From contig NZ_JAEPWM010000004.1 of the NCBI RefSeq assembly GCF_016654015.1, forward strand, positions 62,001-126,000: a stretch of DNA of 64,000 nucleotides, written 5' to 3'. This DNA comes from Ramlibacter ginsenosidimutans (GTDB lineage Bacteria; Pseudomonadota; Gammaproteobacteria; Burkholderiales; Burkholderiaceae_C). The notes below the pieces were generated by a model. It made no database searches, had not been told where the DNA came from, and saw nothing but the letters and a program-made list of their open reading frames with translations. The position numbers and the translations under genes are program-made. Shown in pieces: positions 1 through 8,870 of this stretch; the stretch's first letter is position 1; each line of letters opens with the position of its first letter.

Positions 1-1
1 C

Positions 2-850
2 GGGTGCGGCCTCATGGGCGGCTCGTTCGCCATGGCGATGAAGCGCGCGGGACTCGTCAAGCGGGTGGTGGGCTACAGCAAGTCCCCGTCCACGACCGAG
101 CGCGCGCGCCAGATGGGCGTGATCGACGTCGAGGCGCCCTCGGCATTGCTCGCCGTCTCGGGCGCCGACATCGTGCTGCTGGCCGTGCCGGTCGCGGCGA
201 CCGAGGCGACCTTCAAGGCGATCCGGCACCTCGTCACGGCCAACATGCTCGTGATGGACGTCGGCTCGACCAAGCGCGACGTCGTCGAAGCCGCGCACCG
301 CGTGCTGCGGGACCACGTGGCCTCCTTCGTGCCTGCGCACCCGATCGCCGGCAAGGAAGTCTCGGGCGTGGAGCATGCCGACCCGGACCTGTACCAGGGC
401 AAGCAGGTCATCCTGACCCCGACGGAGCGGACGCTGCCGGCGCACGTGCGGCGCGCGCAGGAGCTGTGGGAGGGCCTGGGCTGCCACGTGCACCAGATGG
501 CGCCCGAGTCGCACGACGCCGCCTTCGCCGCCGTGAGCCACCTGCCGCACCTGATCGCCTTCGCGCTGATGCACGGGATCCTGCACCAGTACAACGGCAA
601 GGAATTCCTCGGTCTCGGCGGACCCGGCTTCAAGGACTTCACGCGCATTGCCGCCAGCGACCCCAAGATGTGGCGCGACATCCTGCTGGCCAACCGGGTC
701 GAGCTGGTCGAGCAGGCCAAGATGTTCCAGCGCAGCCTGATGACCATGATGAAGCTGGCCGAGGACGGGGAGGGCGAGAAGCTCGAAGAGCTCATCACCG
801 AAGCGAGCAACGCCCGCGCGCACTGGCGCATGGGCCAGAAGCTGAAGTAA
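2..850 (+). CDS. tyrA: Prephenate dehydrogenase, 5' partial
   Basis: NAD(P)-dependent prephenate (or arogenate) dehydrogenase of tyrosine synthesis, cytoplasmic. The frame is open from base 2, so the start codon lies before the window. About 282 residues are present, close to full length, so only a few N-terminal residues are missing. It opens inside the Rossmann glycine loop (GCGLMGGS), and the family's prephenate-binding and catalytic stretch HPIAGKEVSGVEH is seen near base 335. It ends 27 bases before aroA on the same strand, the usual betaproteobacterial order. Prephenate versus arogenate specificity cannot be read from the sequence. Confidence 0.93.
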   Translation, partial: GCGLMGGSFAMAMKRAGLVKRVVGYSKSPSTTERARQMGVIDVEAPSALLAVSGADIVLLAVPVAATEATFKAIRHLVTANMLVMDVGSTKRDVVEAAHRVLRDHVASFVPAHPIAGKEVSGVEHADPDLYQGKQVILTPTERTLPAHVRRAQELWEGLGCHVHQMAPESHDAAFAAVSHLPHLIAFALMHGILHQYNGKEFLGLGGPGFKDFTRIAASDPKMWRDILLANRVELVEQAKMFQRSLMTMMKLAEDGEGEKLEELITEASNARAHWRMGQKLK

Positions 851-877
851 CAAGGGAGCGGCCCACCGGGCCCGTGC

Positions 878-2935
878 ATGTTCGCCACCGCATTCCTGGA
901 CCTGCCGCCGCTCGAGGAAGCCGCCGGCAAGGTCATCCTGCCCGGCTCCAAGAGCATTTCCAACCGCGTGCTGCTGCTGGCGGCCCTGTCGGAAGGCACG
1001 ACCGTCATCCACGACCTGCTGGAGTCGGATGACACGAAGGTCATGCTCGATGCGCTGAGGGCCTTGGGGTGCAGCGTGGTGCACAGTGGCCCTTCACTCG
1101 AGATCACGGGCTTCTCTCCTCCCCCCTCTGGGGGGAGGTCGGGTGGGGGGCGCTCGGCCCCGGAGCGCCCCCACCCCAACCCTCCCCCAAAGGGGGAGGG
1201 AGCAAAGAGGCTCTTCCTCGGCAACGCCGGCACCGCCATGCGGCCCCTCACGGCCGCCCTCGCCCTGCTCGGCGGCGATTACGAAGTCTCCGGCATCGCG
1301 CGCATGCACGAGCGCCCTATCGGCGACCTGGTCGATGCCCTGCGCCAGCTCGGCTGCCGCATCGACTACCTCGGCAACGAGGGCTACCCGCCGCTGCGCA
1401 TCCACCCGGCCGACGCCCTGCAGCTCGCCGCGCCGATCTCCGTGCGCGGGGACGTCTCCAGCCAGTTCCTCACCGCGTTGCTCATGGCCCTGCCCCTCGT
1501 GGCCACGCAGGACATCGTCATCGAAGTGGTCGGCGACCTGATCTCCAAGCCGTACATCGAGATCACGCTGAACATGCTGCAGCGCTTCGGCATCGCCGTG
1601 CGCCGCGACGGCTGGCAGCGCTTCATCATCCCCGCCGGCAGCCGCTACCAGTCGCCGGGCGAGATCCACGTCGAGGCCGACGCCTCCTCGGCCAGCTACT
1701 TCGTGGCCCTGGGCGCGCTGGCCGCCGTCGACCAGCCGGTACGCATCGAAGGCGTGGGCGCGGACTCGATCCAGGGGGACATCCGCTTCCTTGACGCCGC
1801 CCAGGCCATGGGAGCGCAGGTCACCAGCGGCCCCAACTGGCTCGAAGTGAAGCGCGGCGCCTGGCCGCTGAAGGCGATCGACCTGGACTGCAACCACATC
1901 CCCGACGCAGCGATGACGCTGGCGGTGATGGCGCTCTATGCCGACGGGATCAGCACGCTGCGCAACATCGCGAGCTGGCGCGTCAAGGAGACCGACCGCC
2001 TTGCCGCCATGGCGGCGGAGCTGCGCAAGCTGGGTGCAACGGTGGTGGAAGGCGCGGACTTCCTGCGCGTCGCACCGCCCGCCACCTGGACTTCGGCCGC
2101 GATCCACACCTACGACGACCACCGCATGGCCATGTGCTTCGCGCTGGCGGCCTTCAATCCGGCCGGCACGCACGTGCGCATCCTGGACCCCAAGTGCGTG
2201 GCCAAGACCTTCCCCGACTACTTCGAGGCGCTGTTCTCCGTGACCCGGACCGACGCTCCGCACATCCCGGTGCTCTGCGTGGACGGGCCCACCGCGTCCG
2301 GCAAGGGTACGCTGGCCTCGCAGGTCGCCCACCGGCTGGGCTACCACTACCTGGATTCCGGGGCGCTGTACCGCATCACCGGCCACGCCGCCGTCCACGC
2401 CGGCCTCTCGCTGGACGTGGCGCACGAGCACACCATCGCCAGGATGGCCGAGACCCTGCCCATCGTCTTCCACGCCGACCGGGTGCTGCTCGATGGCGTC
2501 GACGTGACCGATGCCATCCGTACCGAAGAGGCAGGCATGAACGCGTCCAAGGTGTCCGCCCTGCCCGCCGTGCGCACGGCGCTCGTGGCCCTGCAGCAGT
2601 CGTTCCGCAAGCTGCCCGGGCTGGTCGCGGACGGCCGGGACATGGGCACGGTGATCTTCCCGGACGCCCCGCTGAAGGTCTACCTCACGGCCAGCGCCGC
2701 CCAGCGCGCCGAGCGCCGGTATAAGCAATTGATTTCAAAGGGCATTCCGGCTACACTCCCCGCTCTTCGCGCGGACCTCGAGGCCCGCGATGCGCGCGAT
2801 TCCAATCGCGCCGTCGCCCCCCTCAAGCCCGCAGAAGACGCCCTCCTCCTCGATAACTCGGGCCAGTCGGTTGAAGAATCGGTGGCACAGGTCCTGAAGT
2901 GGTGGGATGAAAAGCAGGCTTTCGCCCCCAGGTAA
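878..2935 (+). CDS. aroA-cmk: Fused EPSP synthase / cytidylate kinase
   Basis: A 685-residue fusion. The N-terminal part (about 1-455) is 3-phosphoshikimate 1-carboxyvinyltransferase of the shikimate pathway, with [10 protein letters not shown] (21-30), [10 protein letters not shown] (114-123) and a late DDHRMAM. The C-terminal part (about 463-685) is cytidylate kinase, with the P-loop [11 protein letters not shown] (468-478) and an [14 protein letters not shown] stretch. Separate genes are the rule in most bacteria, and the fusion is known in some Burkholderiales. Residues about 80-110 are an insertion rich in Pro, Gly and Arg. It is encoded by a palindromic repeat and lies between the EITG strand end and RLFLGNAGT, without breaking the frame. 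rpsA follows, as it usually does after cmk. Confidence 0.95.
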   Translation: MFATAFLDLPPLEEAAGKVILPGSKSISNRVLLLAALSEGTTVIHDLLESDDTKVMLDALRALGCSVVHSGPSLEITGFSPPPSGGRSGGGRSAPERPHPNPPPKGEGAKRLFLGNAGTAMRPLTAALALLGGDYEVSGIARMHERPIGDLVDALRQLGCRIDYLGNEGYPPLRIHPADALQLAAPISVRGDVSSQFLTALLMALPLVATQDIVIEVVGDLISKPYIEITLNMLQRFGIAVRRDGWQRFIIPAGSRYQSPGEIHVEADASSASYFVALGALAAVDQPVRIEGVGADSIQGDIRFLDAAQAMGAQVTSGPNWLEVKRGAWPLKAIDLDCNHIPDAAMTLAVMALYADGISTLRNIASWRVKETDRLAAMAAELRKLGATVVEGADFLRVAPPATWTSAAIHTYDDHRMAMCFALAAFNPAGTHVRILDPKCVAKTFPDYFEALFSVTRTDAPHIPVLCVDGPTASGKGTLASQVAHRLGYHYLDSGALYRITGHAAVHAGLSLDVAHEHTIARMAETLPIVFHADRVLLDGVDVTDAIRTEEAGMNASKVSALPAVRTALVALQQSFRKLPGLVADGRDMGTVIFPDAPLKVYLTASAAQRAERRYKQLISKGIPATLPALRADLEARDARDSNRAVAPLKPAEDALLLDNSGQSVEESVAQVLKWWDEKQAFAPR
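1115..1205. repeat. GC-rich palindromic repeat inside aroA
   Basis: Three stacked palindromes. A 9-base-arm hairpin lies at 1118-1138 (CCTCCCCCC, loop TCT, GGGGGGAGG). A long stem runs from about 1141-1155 to 1163-1177 (GGGTGGGGGGCGCTC against GAGCGCCCCCACCCC, one position imperfect). A second small hairpin lies at 1181-1199 (CCTCCCCC, loop AAA, GGGGGAGG). The same family recurs at 17872-18041, inside another gene, and at 55729-55830, between genes. Here it is a multiple of three in effect and carries no stop in the aroA frame. Confidence 0.85.
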
Positions 2936-2950
2936 GAAGTCTGCTGCTCC

Positions 2951-2983
2951 GTAGGCTGGCGGTGAGCACAGCGAACCCCAGCG
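2951..2983. repeat. Half copy of the GTAGGCTGG palindromic repeat
   Basis: The segment starts GTAGGCTGGCGGTGAGC and ends GCGAACCCCAGCG, matching one arm of the longer palindromes at 43493-43580 and 61915-61987. It lies in the 147-base gap between aroA-cmk and rpsA, where the rpsA promoter and leader would also have to be. The second arm is absent. Confidence 0.7.
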
Positions 2984-3082
2984 AAGAAGCAGTACCGAGG
3001 CCCCCGCCACTCCCTCCGCGCAGCAGCGCACCGGTGTCGGGGATCATCAACCCTAACCCCCGCGGGTCACACCGCAAACTCA

Positions 3083-4771
3083 ATGTCTGAATCCTTTGCC
3101 GCCCTGTTCGAGGAATCGCTGCAACGCGCCGAAATGCGCGCCGGCGAAGTCATCACCGCCGAAGTCGTCCGCGTGGAGCACAACCACGTCGTCGTCAACG
3201 CCGGCCTGAAGTCGGAAGCCTACATTCCGATCGACGAATTCAAGAACGACCAGGGCGAAGTCGAAGTGCAAGCCGGGGACTTCGTCTCCGTTGCCATCGA
3301 CGCCATCGAAAACGGCTACGGCGACACCATCCTGTCGCGCGACAAGGCCAAGCGCCTCGCCTCGTGGATGTCCCTCGAGAAGGCGCTCGAGTCCGGTGAG
3401 TTCGTCACCGGCACCACCACCGGCAAGGTCAAGGGCGGCCTGACCGTCCTGGTCAACGGCATCCGTGCCTTCCTGCCCGGCTCGCTGATCGACACCCGTC
3501 CCATCAAGGACCTGTCGCCCTACGAGAACAAGACCCTCGAATTCAAGGTCATCAAGCTCGATCGCAAGCGCAACAACGTGGTGCTGTCGCGCCGCGCGGT
3601 CGTGGAAGCGTCCATGGGCGAAGAGCGCGCCAAGCTGATGGAGACCCTGAAGGAAGGCTCCATCGTCCGTGGCGTGGTCAAGAACATCACCGAATACGGT
3701 GCGTTCGTGGACCTCGGCGGCATCGACGGCCTGCTGCACATCACCGACATGGCCTGGCGCCGTGTCCGCCACCCGTCCGAGGTGGTGCAGGCCGGCCAGG
3801 AAATCACCGCCAAGATCCTCAAGTTCGACACCGAGAAGAACCGCGTGTCCCTGGGCCTGAAGCAGATGGGCGACGACCCGTGGCTGGGCGTGTCCCGCCG
3901 CTACCCGCCGGGCACCCGCATGTTCGGCAAGGTCACGAACATCGCCGACTACGGCGCGTTCGTCGAGCTCGAGCCCGGCATCGAAGGCCTGGTGCACGTC
4001 TCCGAAATGGACTGGACCAACAAGAACGTGGCCCCGTCCAAGGTCGTGTCCCTGGGCGACGAAGTCGAAGTCATGGTCCTCGAGATCGACGAAGACAAGC
4101 GCCGCATCAGCCTGGGCATGAAGCAGTGCAAGGCCAACCCGTGGCAGGAATTCGCGCAGAACACCAAGCGCGGCGACCGCGTCAAGGGCCCGATCAAGTC
4201 GATCACCGACTTCGGCATCTTCGTGGGCCTGGCCGCCGGCATCGACGGCCTGGTGCACCTGTCCGACCTGTCCTGGAACGAGACCGGCGAAGCCGCCGTG
4301 CGCAACTTCAAGAAGGGCCAGGAAGTCGAGGCGATCGTGCTGGGCGTGGACGTGGACCGCGAGCGCATCTCCCTGGGCATCAAGCAGCTCGATGGCGACC
4401 CGTTCGCCACGTTCACCTCGGTGCACGACAAGGGCGCCACGGTGACGGGCAAGGTCAAGACGGTGGACCCGAAGGGCGCCGAGATCGACCTGGGCCAGGA
4501 CATCATGGGCTACCTGCGTGCCTCCGAAATCAGCCGCGACCGCGTGGAAGACGCGCGCAACGTGCTGAAGGAAGGCGACGAAGTCACCGCCGTCGTGGTG
4601 AACATCGACCGCAAGACGCGCAACATCCAGCTGTCCATCAAGCAGAAGGACATGATCGACGAGCAAGGCGCGATGGCGCAGCTGTCGCAGCAGTCCTCGC
4701 GCGAGCAGGCCGGCACCACCAGCCTGGGTGCGCTGCTGCGTGCCAAGCTGGATAACGCGGACAACAAGTAA
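3083..4771 (+). CDS. rpsA: 30S ribosomal protein S1
   Basis: A 562-residue ribosomal protein S1, the usual length for proteobacteria. It binds mRNA on the small subunit and helps load structured messages. Six S1 (OB-fold) repeats can be followed by recurring strings such as [40 protein letters not shown] and [20 protein letters not shown]. The first two repeats are the more divergent ribosome-binding ones. The N-terminus [13 protein letters not shown] is characteristic. It sits between cmk and ihfB, a highly conserved order. Confidence 0.98.
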   Translation: MSESFAALFEESLQRAEMRAGEVITAEVVRVEHNHVVVNAGLKSEAYIPIDEFKNDQGEVEVQAGDFVSVAIDAIENGYGDTILSRDKAKRLASWMSLEKALESGEFVTGTTTGKVKGGLTVLVNGIRAFLPGSLIDTRPIKDLSPYENKTLEFKVIKLDRKRNNVVLSRRAVVEASMGEERAKLMETLKEGSIVRGVVKNITEYGAFVDLGGIDGLLHITDMAWRRVRHPSEVVQAGQEITAKILKFDTEKNRVSLGLKQMGDDPWLGVSRRYPPGTRMFGKVTNIADYGAFVELEPGIEGLVHVSEMDWTNKNVAPSKVVSLGDEVEVMVLEIDEDKRRISLGMKQCKANPWQEFAQNTKRGDRVKGPIKSITDFGIFVGLAAGIDGLVHLSDLSWNETGEAAVRNFKKGQEVEAIVLGVDVDRERISLGIKQLDGDPFATFTSVHDKGATVTGKVKTVDPKGAEIDLGQDIMGYLRASEISRDRVEDARNVLKEGDEVTAVVVNIDRKTRNIQLSIKQKDMIDEQGAMAQLSQQSSREQAGTTSLGALLRAKLDNADNK

Positions 4772-4784
4772 GGGACTGGGGCCT

Positions 4785-4857
4785 AGGGGCTGGGGACTAG
4801 GGAGAGGCACGGCTGTTTGGCTGTTGCCCTAAGCCCTAGTCCCTGTCCCTAGCCCCT
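4785..4857. repeat. Inverted repeat between rpsA and ihfB
   Basis: The left arm around 4785-4802 (AGGGGCTGGGGACTAGGG) is complementary, with small gaps, to 4831-4857 (CCCTAGTCCCTGTCCCTAGC and flanks). The structure fills nearly all of the 95-base gap. It could attenuate rpsA readthrough or be another dispersed palindrome. There is no T-run to support a classical terminator. Confidence 0.55.
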
Positions 4858-4866
4858 CCTCAAGCA

Positions 4867-5172
4867 ATGACCCGATCAGACCTCGTCGAAGAACTGGCGG
4901 CCCGTTTCAGCCAGCTCACGCATCGCGATGCGGAATACGCCGTCAAGACGATCCTCGACGCGATGAGCGAGGCGCTGGTGCGCGGGCACCGCATCGAGAT
5001 CCGCGGCTTCGGCAGCTTCTCGATCAACCGGCGTCCTCCGCGCATGGGCCGCAATCCCCGTTCGGGCGAAAGCGTGCACATTCCGGAAAAGCGCGTTCCC
5101 CACTTCAAGCCGGGCAAGGCCCTGCGCGAGGCGGTGGACGAGCGGACGAAGGAAATGGAGTCGGCGGCGTAG
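4867..5172 (+). CDS. ihfB: Integration host factor subunit beta
   Basis: A 101-residue HU/IHF-family protein that pairs with IhfA to bend DNA at specific sites. It starts [14 protein letters not shown] and carries the family signature in [20 protein letters not shown] (about 59-78), including the proline of the arm that intercalates into DNA. The IhfB assignment rests on position after rpsA and on the MTRSDLVE start. The length is slightly above the E. coli protein through a short C-terminal tail. Confidence 0.95.
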   Translation: MTRSDLVEELAARFSQLTHRDAEYAVKTILDAMSEALVRGHRIEIRGFGSFSINRRPPRMGRNPRSGESVHIPEKRVPHFKPGKALREAVDERTKEMESAA

Positions 5173-5254
5173 CGTGGTGGGGGAGCCGCTGGCGAATGCC
5201 TCGCATGCCGCCCCAGCCTACAATTCCGGGCGACCGAGGAGCCCAGGAGCCGAA

Positions 5255-5545
5255 TTGAAATATCTCGCATGGCTGCTCAAGGCAGCCATTTTTTTTACCC
5301 TGTTCGCTTTCGCGCTGAACAACCAGCAGGACGCGACCGTGCACTTCTTCTTCGGCACGGCGTGGACCGCGCCGCTGGTGCTGGTCGTCCTGGTCGCCTT
5401 CGCGGCCGGACTGGTGGTGGGCGCGCTGGGCATGGTGCCGCGCTGGTGGAAGCACCGCAAGGCGGCGCGCGTCGCCGCGCCGGCGGACACGCAGCACGCG
5501 CCGAGCACGCTGATCGGCCAGGGCACGCCTCCGAATGGACTTTGA
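5255..5545 (+). CDS. lapA: LapA-domain inner-membrane protein (DUF1049)
   Basis: A 96-residue protein with two hydrophobic segments (WLLKAAIFFTLFAFAL and WTAPLVLVVLVAFAAGLVVG) followed by a basic tail, as in LapA, which works with LapB in LPS assembly control. I chose the TTG at 5255 (KYLAWLLKAAIFF follows). It has AGGAG five bases upstream and begins where the family begins. A GTG at 5174 would add 27 residues with no family resemblance. It overlaps lapB by 11 bases. Confidence 0.85.
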   Translation: MKYLAWLLKAAIFFTLFAFALNNQQDATVHFFFGTAWTAPLVLVVLVAFAAGLVVGALGMVPRWWKHRKAARVAAPADTQHAPSTLIGQGTPPNGL

Positions 5546-6668
5546 CCTCACCTGGCTGTTGTGGGGCCTGCCGATCGCCTTCGGCCTGGGCTGGCTCGCC
5601 TCGCGCCTGGACCTGCGGCAGCTGCGCATCGAGAACCGGCTCGCGCCCAAGGCCTACTTCCGCGGCCTGAACTTCCTGCTGAACGAACAGCAGGACCAGG
5701 CCATCGACGCCTTCATCGAGGCGGTGCAGAACGACCCGGACACCTCCGAGCTGCACTTCGCGCTCGGCAACCTGTTCCGCCGCCGCGGCGAGTACGAGCG
5801 CGCGGTGCGCGTGCACGAGCACCTGCTCTCGCGCGCAGACCTCTCGCGCGAGGACCGGCACCGCGCGCAGCACGCGCTCGCGCTCGACTTCCTGAAGGCG
5901 GGCCTGCTCGATCGCGCCGAAGAGGCGCTGCGCAAGCTGGAAGGCACCGCCTACGAGGAGCAGTCGCTGCTCGCCCTGCTCGCCATCTACGAGCGCTCGC
6001 GCGACTGGGTGCAGGCCTCGGACATTGCCCGCAAGCTGGACGCCGCCAGTCCCGGCCAGTTCGCGGCCCGGCAGGCGCATTACCTGTGCGAGCAGGCCGC
6101 GAGCGCCGCGCCGGCCGCGGCCGAACAGCTGCTGGAGAAGGCCATCAAGGCCGCGCCGCGGTCGCCGCGCCCCCGCATCGAACTGGCCGCGCTGCGCCAC
6201 CGCGCGGGCGACCCGCGCGCGGCGTTCGAGCTGCTGAAGGAAACGGCCGCAGCGGTGCCGACCTCCATCCCGCTGCTGGCGCAACCCATGGCGCAGGCCG
6301 CGCTCGCCAGCGAGCGCCGCGAGGAAGCGGCGCAGTTGCTGCGCACCAGCTACGAGGCCACGCCGACGCTGGACGTGCTGGACGCCCTGGCGGCGCTTGA
6401 CACCGACCCCGCGGTGGCGCGCGACCGCTACGTGCAGCACCTGCAGCGCGAGCCATCGCTGGTCGCGGCTTCGCGGTGGCTCGCCGGCGAAAAGCTCGAG
6501 CACGAGCAGTTTCATCCGGACGTGCAGCGCGCACTCGACCATGCCGTGAAGCCGCTCACCCGCTACCGCTGCGCGGCCTGCGGCTTCGAATCCAAGCAGC
6601 ATTTCTGGCAGTGTCCCGGCTGCCAGGCGTGGGACTCCTATCCGCCACGCCGCGTGGAAGAGTTATGA
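5535..6668 (+). CDS. lapB: LPS assembly protein LapB (TPR plus rubredoxin-like domain)
   Basis: A 377-residue protein. An N-terminal membrane anchor (TWLLWGLPIAFGLGWLASRL) is followed by a series of TPR-like helices. It ends with a four-cysteine metal knuckle, CAACGFESKQHFWQCPGC. This is the LapB/YciM architecture and usual length. LapB regulates LpxC proteolysis, and so lipid A synthesis, from the inner membrane. The neighbours fit: lapA directly before, and heptose genes rfaE1 and rfaD after. Confidence 0.94.
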   Translation: MDFDLTWLLWGLPIAFGLGWLASRLDLRQLRIENRLAPKAYFRGLNFLLNEQQDQAIDAFIEAVQNDPDTSELHFALGNLFRRRGEYERAVRVHEHLLSRADLSREDRHRAQHALALDFLKAGLLDRAEEALRKLEGTAYEEQSLLALLAIYERSRDWVQASDIARKLDAASPGQFAARQAHYLCEQAASAAPAAAEQLLEKAIKAAPRSPRPRIELAALRHRAGDPRAAFELLKETAAAVPTSIPLLAQPMAQAALASERREEAAQLLRTSYEATPTLDVLDALAALDTDPAVARDRYVQHLQREPSLVAASRWLAGEKLEHEQFHPDVQRALDHAVKPLTRYRCAACGFESKQHFWQCPGCQAWDSYPPRRVEEL

Positions 6669-6678
6669 CCCACCCCCG

Positions 6679-6795
6679 AAGCGACCTGCGGTCGCCTCCC
6701 CCAAACGCACCCCGGAAAATCGCCTGGCGATTTCCCGGAGACCCCGCTCAAGGGGGCGCCACCAGCGGCCCGGCAAAGCCGGTTCCGCGGTGGCA
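6679..6795. repeat. Cluster of three palindromes before rfaE1
   Basis: The 147-base gap between lapB and rfaE1 is nearly filled by hairpins. They are GCGAC/GTCGC at 6681-6695, CCGGAAAATCGCC/GGCGATTTCCCGG near 6712-6737, and a large one from about 6759 to 6794 (GCCACCAGCGG...CCGCGGTGGC with an inner CCGGC/GCCGG). It looks like a composite dispersed palindrome rather than a terminator, as no T-run follows. Confidence 0.65.
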
Positions 6796-6815
6796 CTGAA
6801 GAAGGCAGAGCAATC

Positions 6816-7748
6816 ATGAGCAATCCAAGCAGGCAGCAACTCGCGCGCGCACGCGTCCTCGTCGTGGGCGACGCGATGCTGGACCGGTACTGGCACGGCG
6901 CGGTGGAACGCATCTCGCCGGAAGCGCCGGTGCCGGTCGTGAAGGTCACGCGCGAGGAAGAGCGCATCGGCGCGGCGGCCAACGTCGCCTACAACGTGAG
7001 CACGCTGGGCGCCAGGGCCAGCTTCCTCGGCGTGGTCGGCGACGACGAGCCCGGCCAGCGGCTGGAGCGGCTGATGAAGGACACCGGCATCGCAGCGCAC
7101 CTCAAGCGCGACCCCGGCCTGCGCACGACGGTGAAGCTGCGCGTGATCGGCCGGCAGCAGCAGCTGCTGCGCATGGACTTCGAGAACGAGCCGGACCACG
7201 AGGTGCTGGCGCTGCAGACCTCCACCTTCACCGAGCTGCTGCCGCAGCAGGACGCGGTGCTGTTCTCCGACTACGGCAAGGGCGGCCTCGCCCACATCCC
7301 GTCCATGATCGAGGCGGCGCGCAAGGCAAAGAAGCCGGTGCTGATCGACCCCAAGGGCGAGGACTACGCGCGCTATCGCGGCGCCACCATCATCACGCCC
7401 AACCGCGCCGAGCTGCAGGAAGTGGTGGGCCGCTGGAGCAGCGAGGACGACCTGCGCCGCCGCGCGCAGGAGCTGCGCACGTCGCTGGACCTCACCGGCC
7501 TGCTGGTCACCCGCAGCGAGGAAGGCATGACGCTGTACGACGCGCAGGGCGAACTGCACGTGAAGGCGCAGGCCCGCGAGGTGTTCGACGTCACGGGCGC
7601 GGGCGACACGGTGATCGCAACGCTCGCCACCATGGTCGCGGCGGGGCTGAGCCTGCGCGAGGCCGTCCCCATCGCCAACCGCGCCGGCGGCATCGTCGTC
7701 GGCAAGTTCGGCACGGCCACCGTGTCCTACGAGGAGCTGTTCCAATGA
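6816..7748 (+). CDS. rfaE1: D-glycero-beta-D-manno-heptose-7-phosphate kinase
   Basis: A 310-residue PfkB-family kinase that makes heptose 1,7-bisphosphate in ADP-heptose synthesis for the LPS core. It shows the N-terminal [13 protein letters not shown] and the C-terminal PfkB signature [13 protein letters not shown] with the catalytic Asp. The adenylyltransferase domain of the E. coli two-domain HldE is absent, so this is the one-domain form and a separate rfaE2 must lie elsewhere. It overlaps rfaD by four bases. Confidence 0.95.
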   Translation: MSNPSRQQLARARVLVVGDAMLDRYWHGAVERISPEAPVPVVKVTREEERIGAAANVAYNVSTLGARASFLGVVGDDEPGQRLERLMKDTGIAAHLKRDPGLRTTVKLRVIGRQQQLLRMDFENEPDHEVLALQTSTFTELLPQQDAVLFSDYGKGGLAHIPSMIEAARKAKKPVLIDPKGEDYARYRGATIITPNRAELQEVVGRWSSEDDLRRRAQELRTSLDLTGLLVTRSEEGMTLYDAQGELHVKAQAREVFDVTGAGDTVIATLATMVAAGLSLREAVPIANRAGGIVVGKFGTATVSYEELFQ

Positions 7749-8740
7749 CCCGCGTCGTCGTCACCGGCGGAGCCGGGTTCATTGGCTCCAACATCGTCAA
7801 GGCGCTCAACGCGCGCGGCATCGACAACATCATCGTCGTCGACGACCTCACCGAGGGCGACAAGTTCCGCAACATCGCCGACCTGCAGATCGCCGACTAC
7901 ATGGACGCCGACGACTTCTACGGCATCTTCGCCGATGGCGGCTTCGGCAAGGTCGAGGCCGTGTTCCACGAAGGCGCCTGCAGCGACACGATGGAGCCGG
8001 ACGGCAAGTACATGATGGACAACAACTACAGCGTGTCCTGCTCGCTGTTCGACTCCTGCCAGCAGCGCGGCACGCGCCTGCTGTACGCGTCGTCGGCGGC
8101 CGTGTACGGGGGTTCCGCGACCTTCAAGGAGACGCCCGAGTTCGAGCGGCCGCTCAACGTCTACGGCTACAGCAAGCTGCTGTTCGACCAGCGCATGCGG
8201 CGCGAGTGCGGCGACTTCCGGCGCCTGAAGCGGCAGGTGGCGGGCTTCCGCTACTTCAACGTGTACGGTCCGCGCGAACAGCACAAGGGCCGCATGGCGA
8301 GCGTCGCGTTCCACCAGTTCAACCAGTTCCGCGAGCAGGGCAAGGTCAAGCTGTTCGGGGAATACGGCGGCTACGGGCCGGGTGAGCAGACGCGCGACTT
8401 CGTGTTCGTCGACGACGTGGTGGCCGTGAACCTCTGGTTCTTCGACCATCCGGAGAAGTCCGGCATCTTCAACCTCGGCACGGGCCGCGCGCAGCCGTTC
8501 AACGACGTCGCGGTCGCCGTGGTCAACGCGCTGCATGCGGGCGGCGTGCGCGATGCAGCCACGGCCATTGACCTCGGGCTGCTGGAATACATCCCCTTCC
8601 CCGACGCGCTGCGTGGCAAGTACCAGTGCTACACGCAGGCGGACCTCACCGCGCTGCGCGACGCGGGGTGTGAACACCAGTTCGCCGACGTGGCGACGGG
8701 CGTAGCGCGCTACATGCAGGAGCTCGCGCGCAACGCCTGA
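7745..8740 (+). CDS. rfaD: ADP-L-glycero-D-manno-heptose 6-epimerase
   Basis: A 331-residue short-chain dehydrogenase/epimerase that makes ADP-L-glycero-D-manno-heptose. The NADP-binding loop [10 protein letters not shown] is at the start, with SSAAVYGG and the catalytic YGYSK in the middle. The sequence [20 protein letters not shown] is typical of RfaD. The ATGA overlap with rfaE1 indicates coupled translation. The order rfaE1-rfaD is common in Burkholderiales, where cysM often follows. Here the glycan cluster follows instead. Confidence 0.96.
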   Translation: MTRVVVTGGAGFIGSNIVKALNARGIDNIIVVDDLTEGDKFRNIADLQIADYMDADDFYGIFADGGFGKVEAVFHEGACSDTMEPDGKYMMDNNYSVSCSLFDSCQQRGTRLLYASSAAVYGGSATFKETPEFERPLNVYGYSKLLFDQRMRRECGDFRRLKRQVAGFRYFNVYGPREQHKGRMASVAFHQFNQFREQGKVKLFGEYGGYGPGEQTRDFVFVDDVVAVNLWFFDHPEKSGIFNLGTGRAQPFNDVAVAVVNALHAGGVRDAATAIDLGLLEYIPFPDALRGKYQCYTQADLTALRDAGCEHQFADVATGVARYMQELARNA

Positions 8741-8870
8741 GCACGCCTGCAGCACGACGGCAAAAGCAGTTCTTTCGTCTGAAGAGTGCGCGGCAGCGTC
8801 CGCCACTTCCTACGGACGTGTCATCCTGAACCTACAGGGAGCCTGATCGGCCGACGGCTTAATCGAAGCG

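Noticed and set aside
1115-1205. aroA as a pseudogene broken by a repeat
   Set aside because: The reading frame stays open, all catalytic motifs before and after are intact and the cmk half continues in frame.
3080-4810. A 576-codon minus-strand frame opposite rpsA
   Set aside because: A complementary-frame artefact of the rpsA repeats; composition is His/Asp/Val-rich without motifs.
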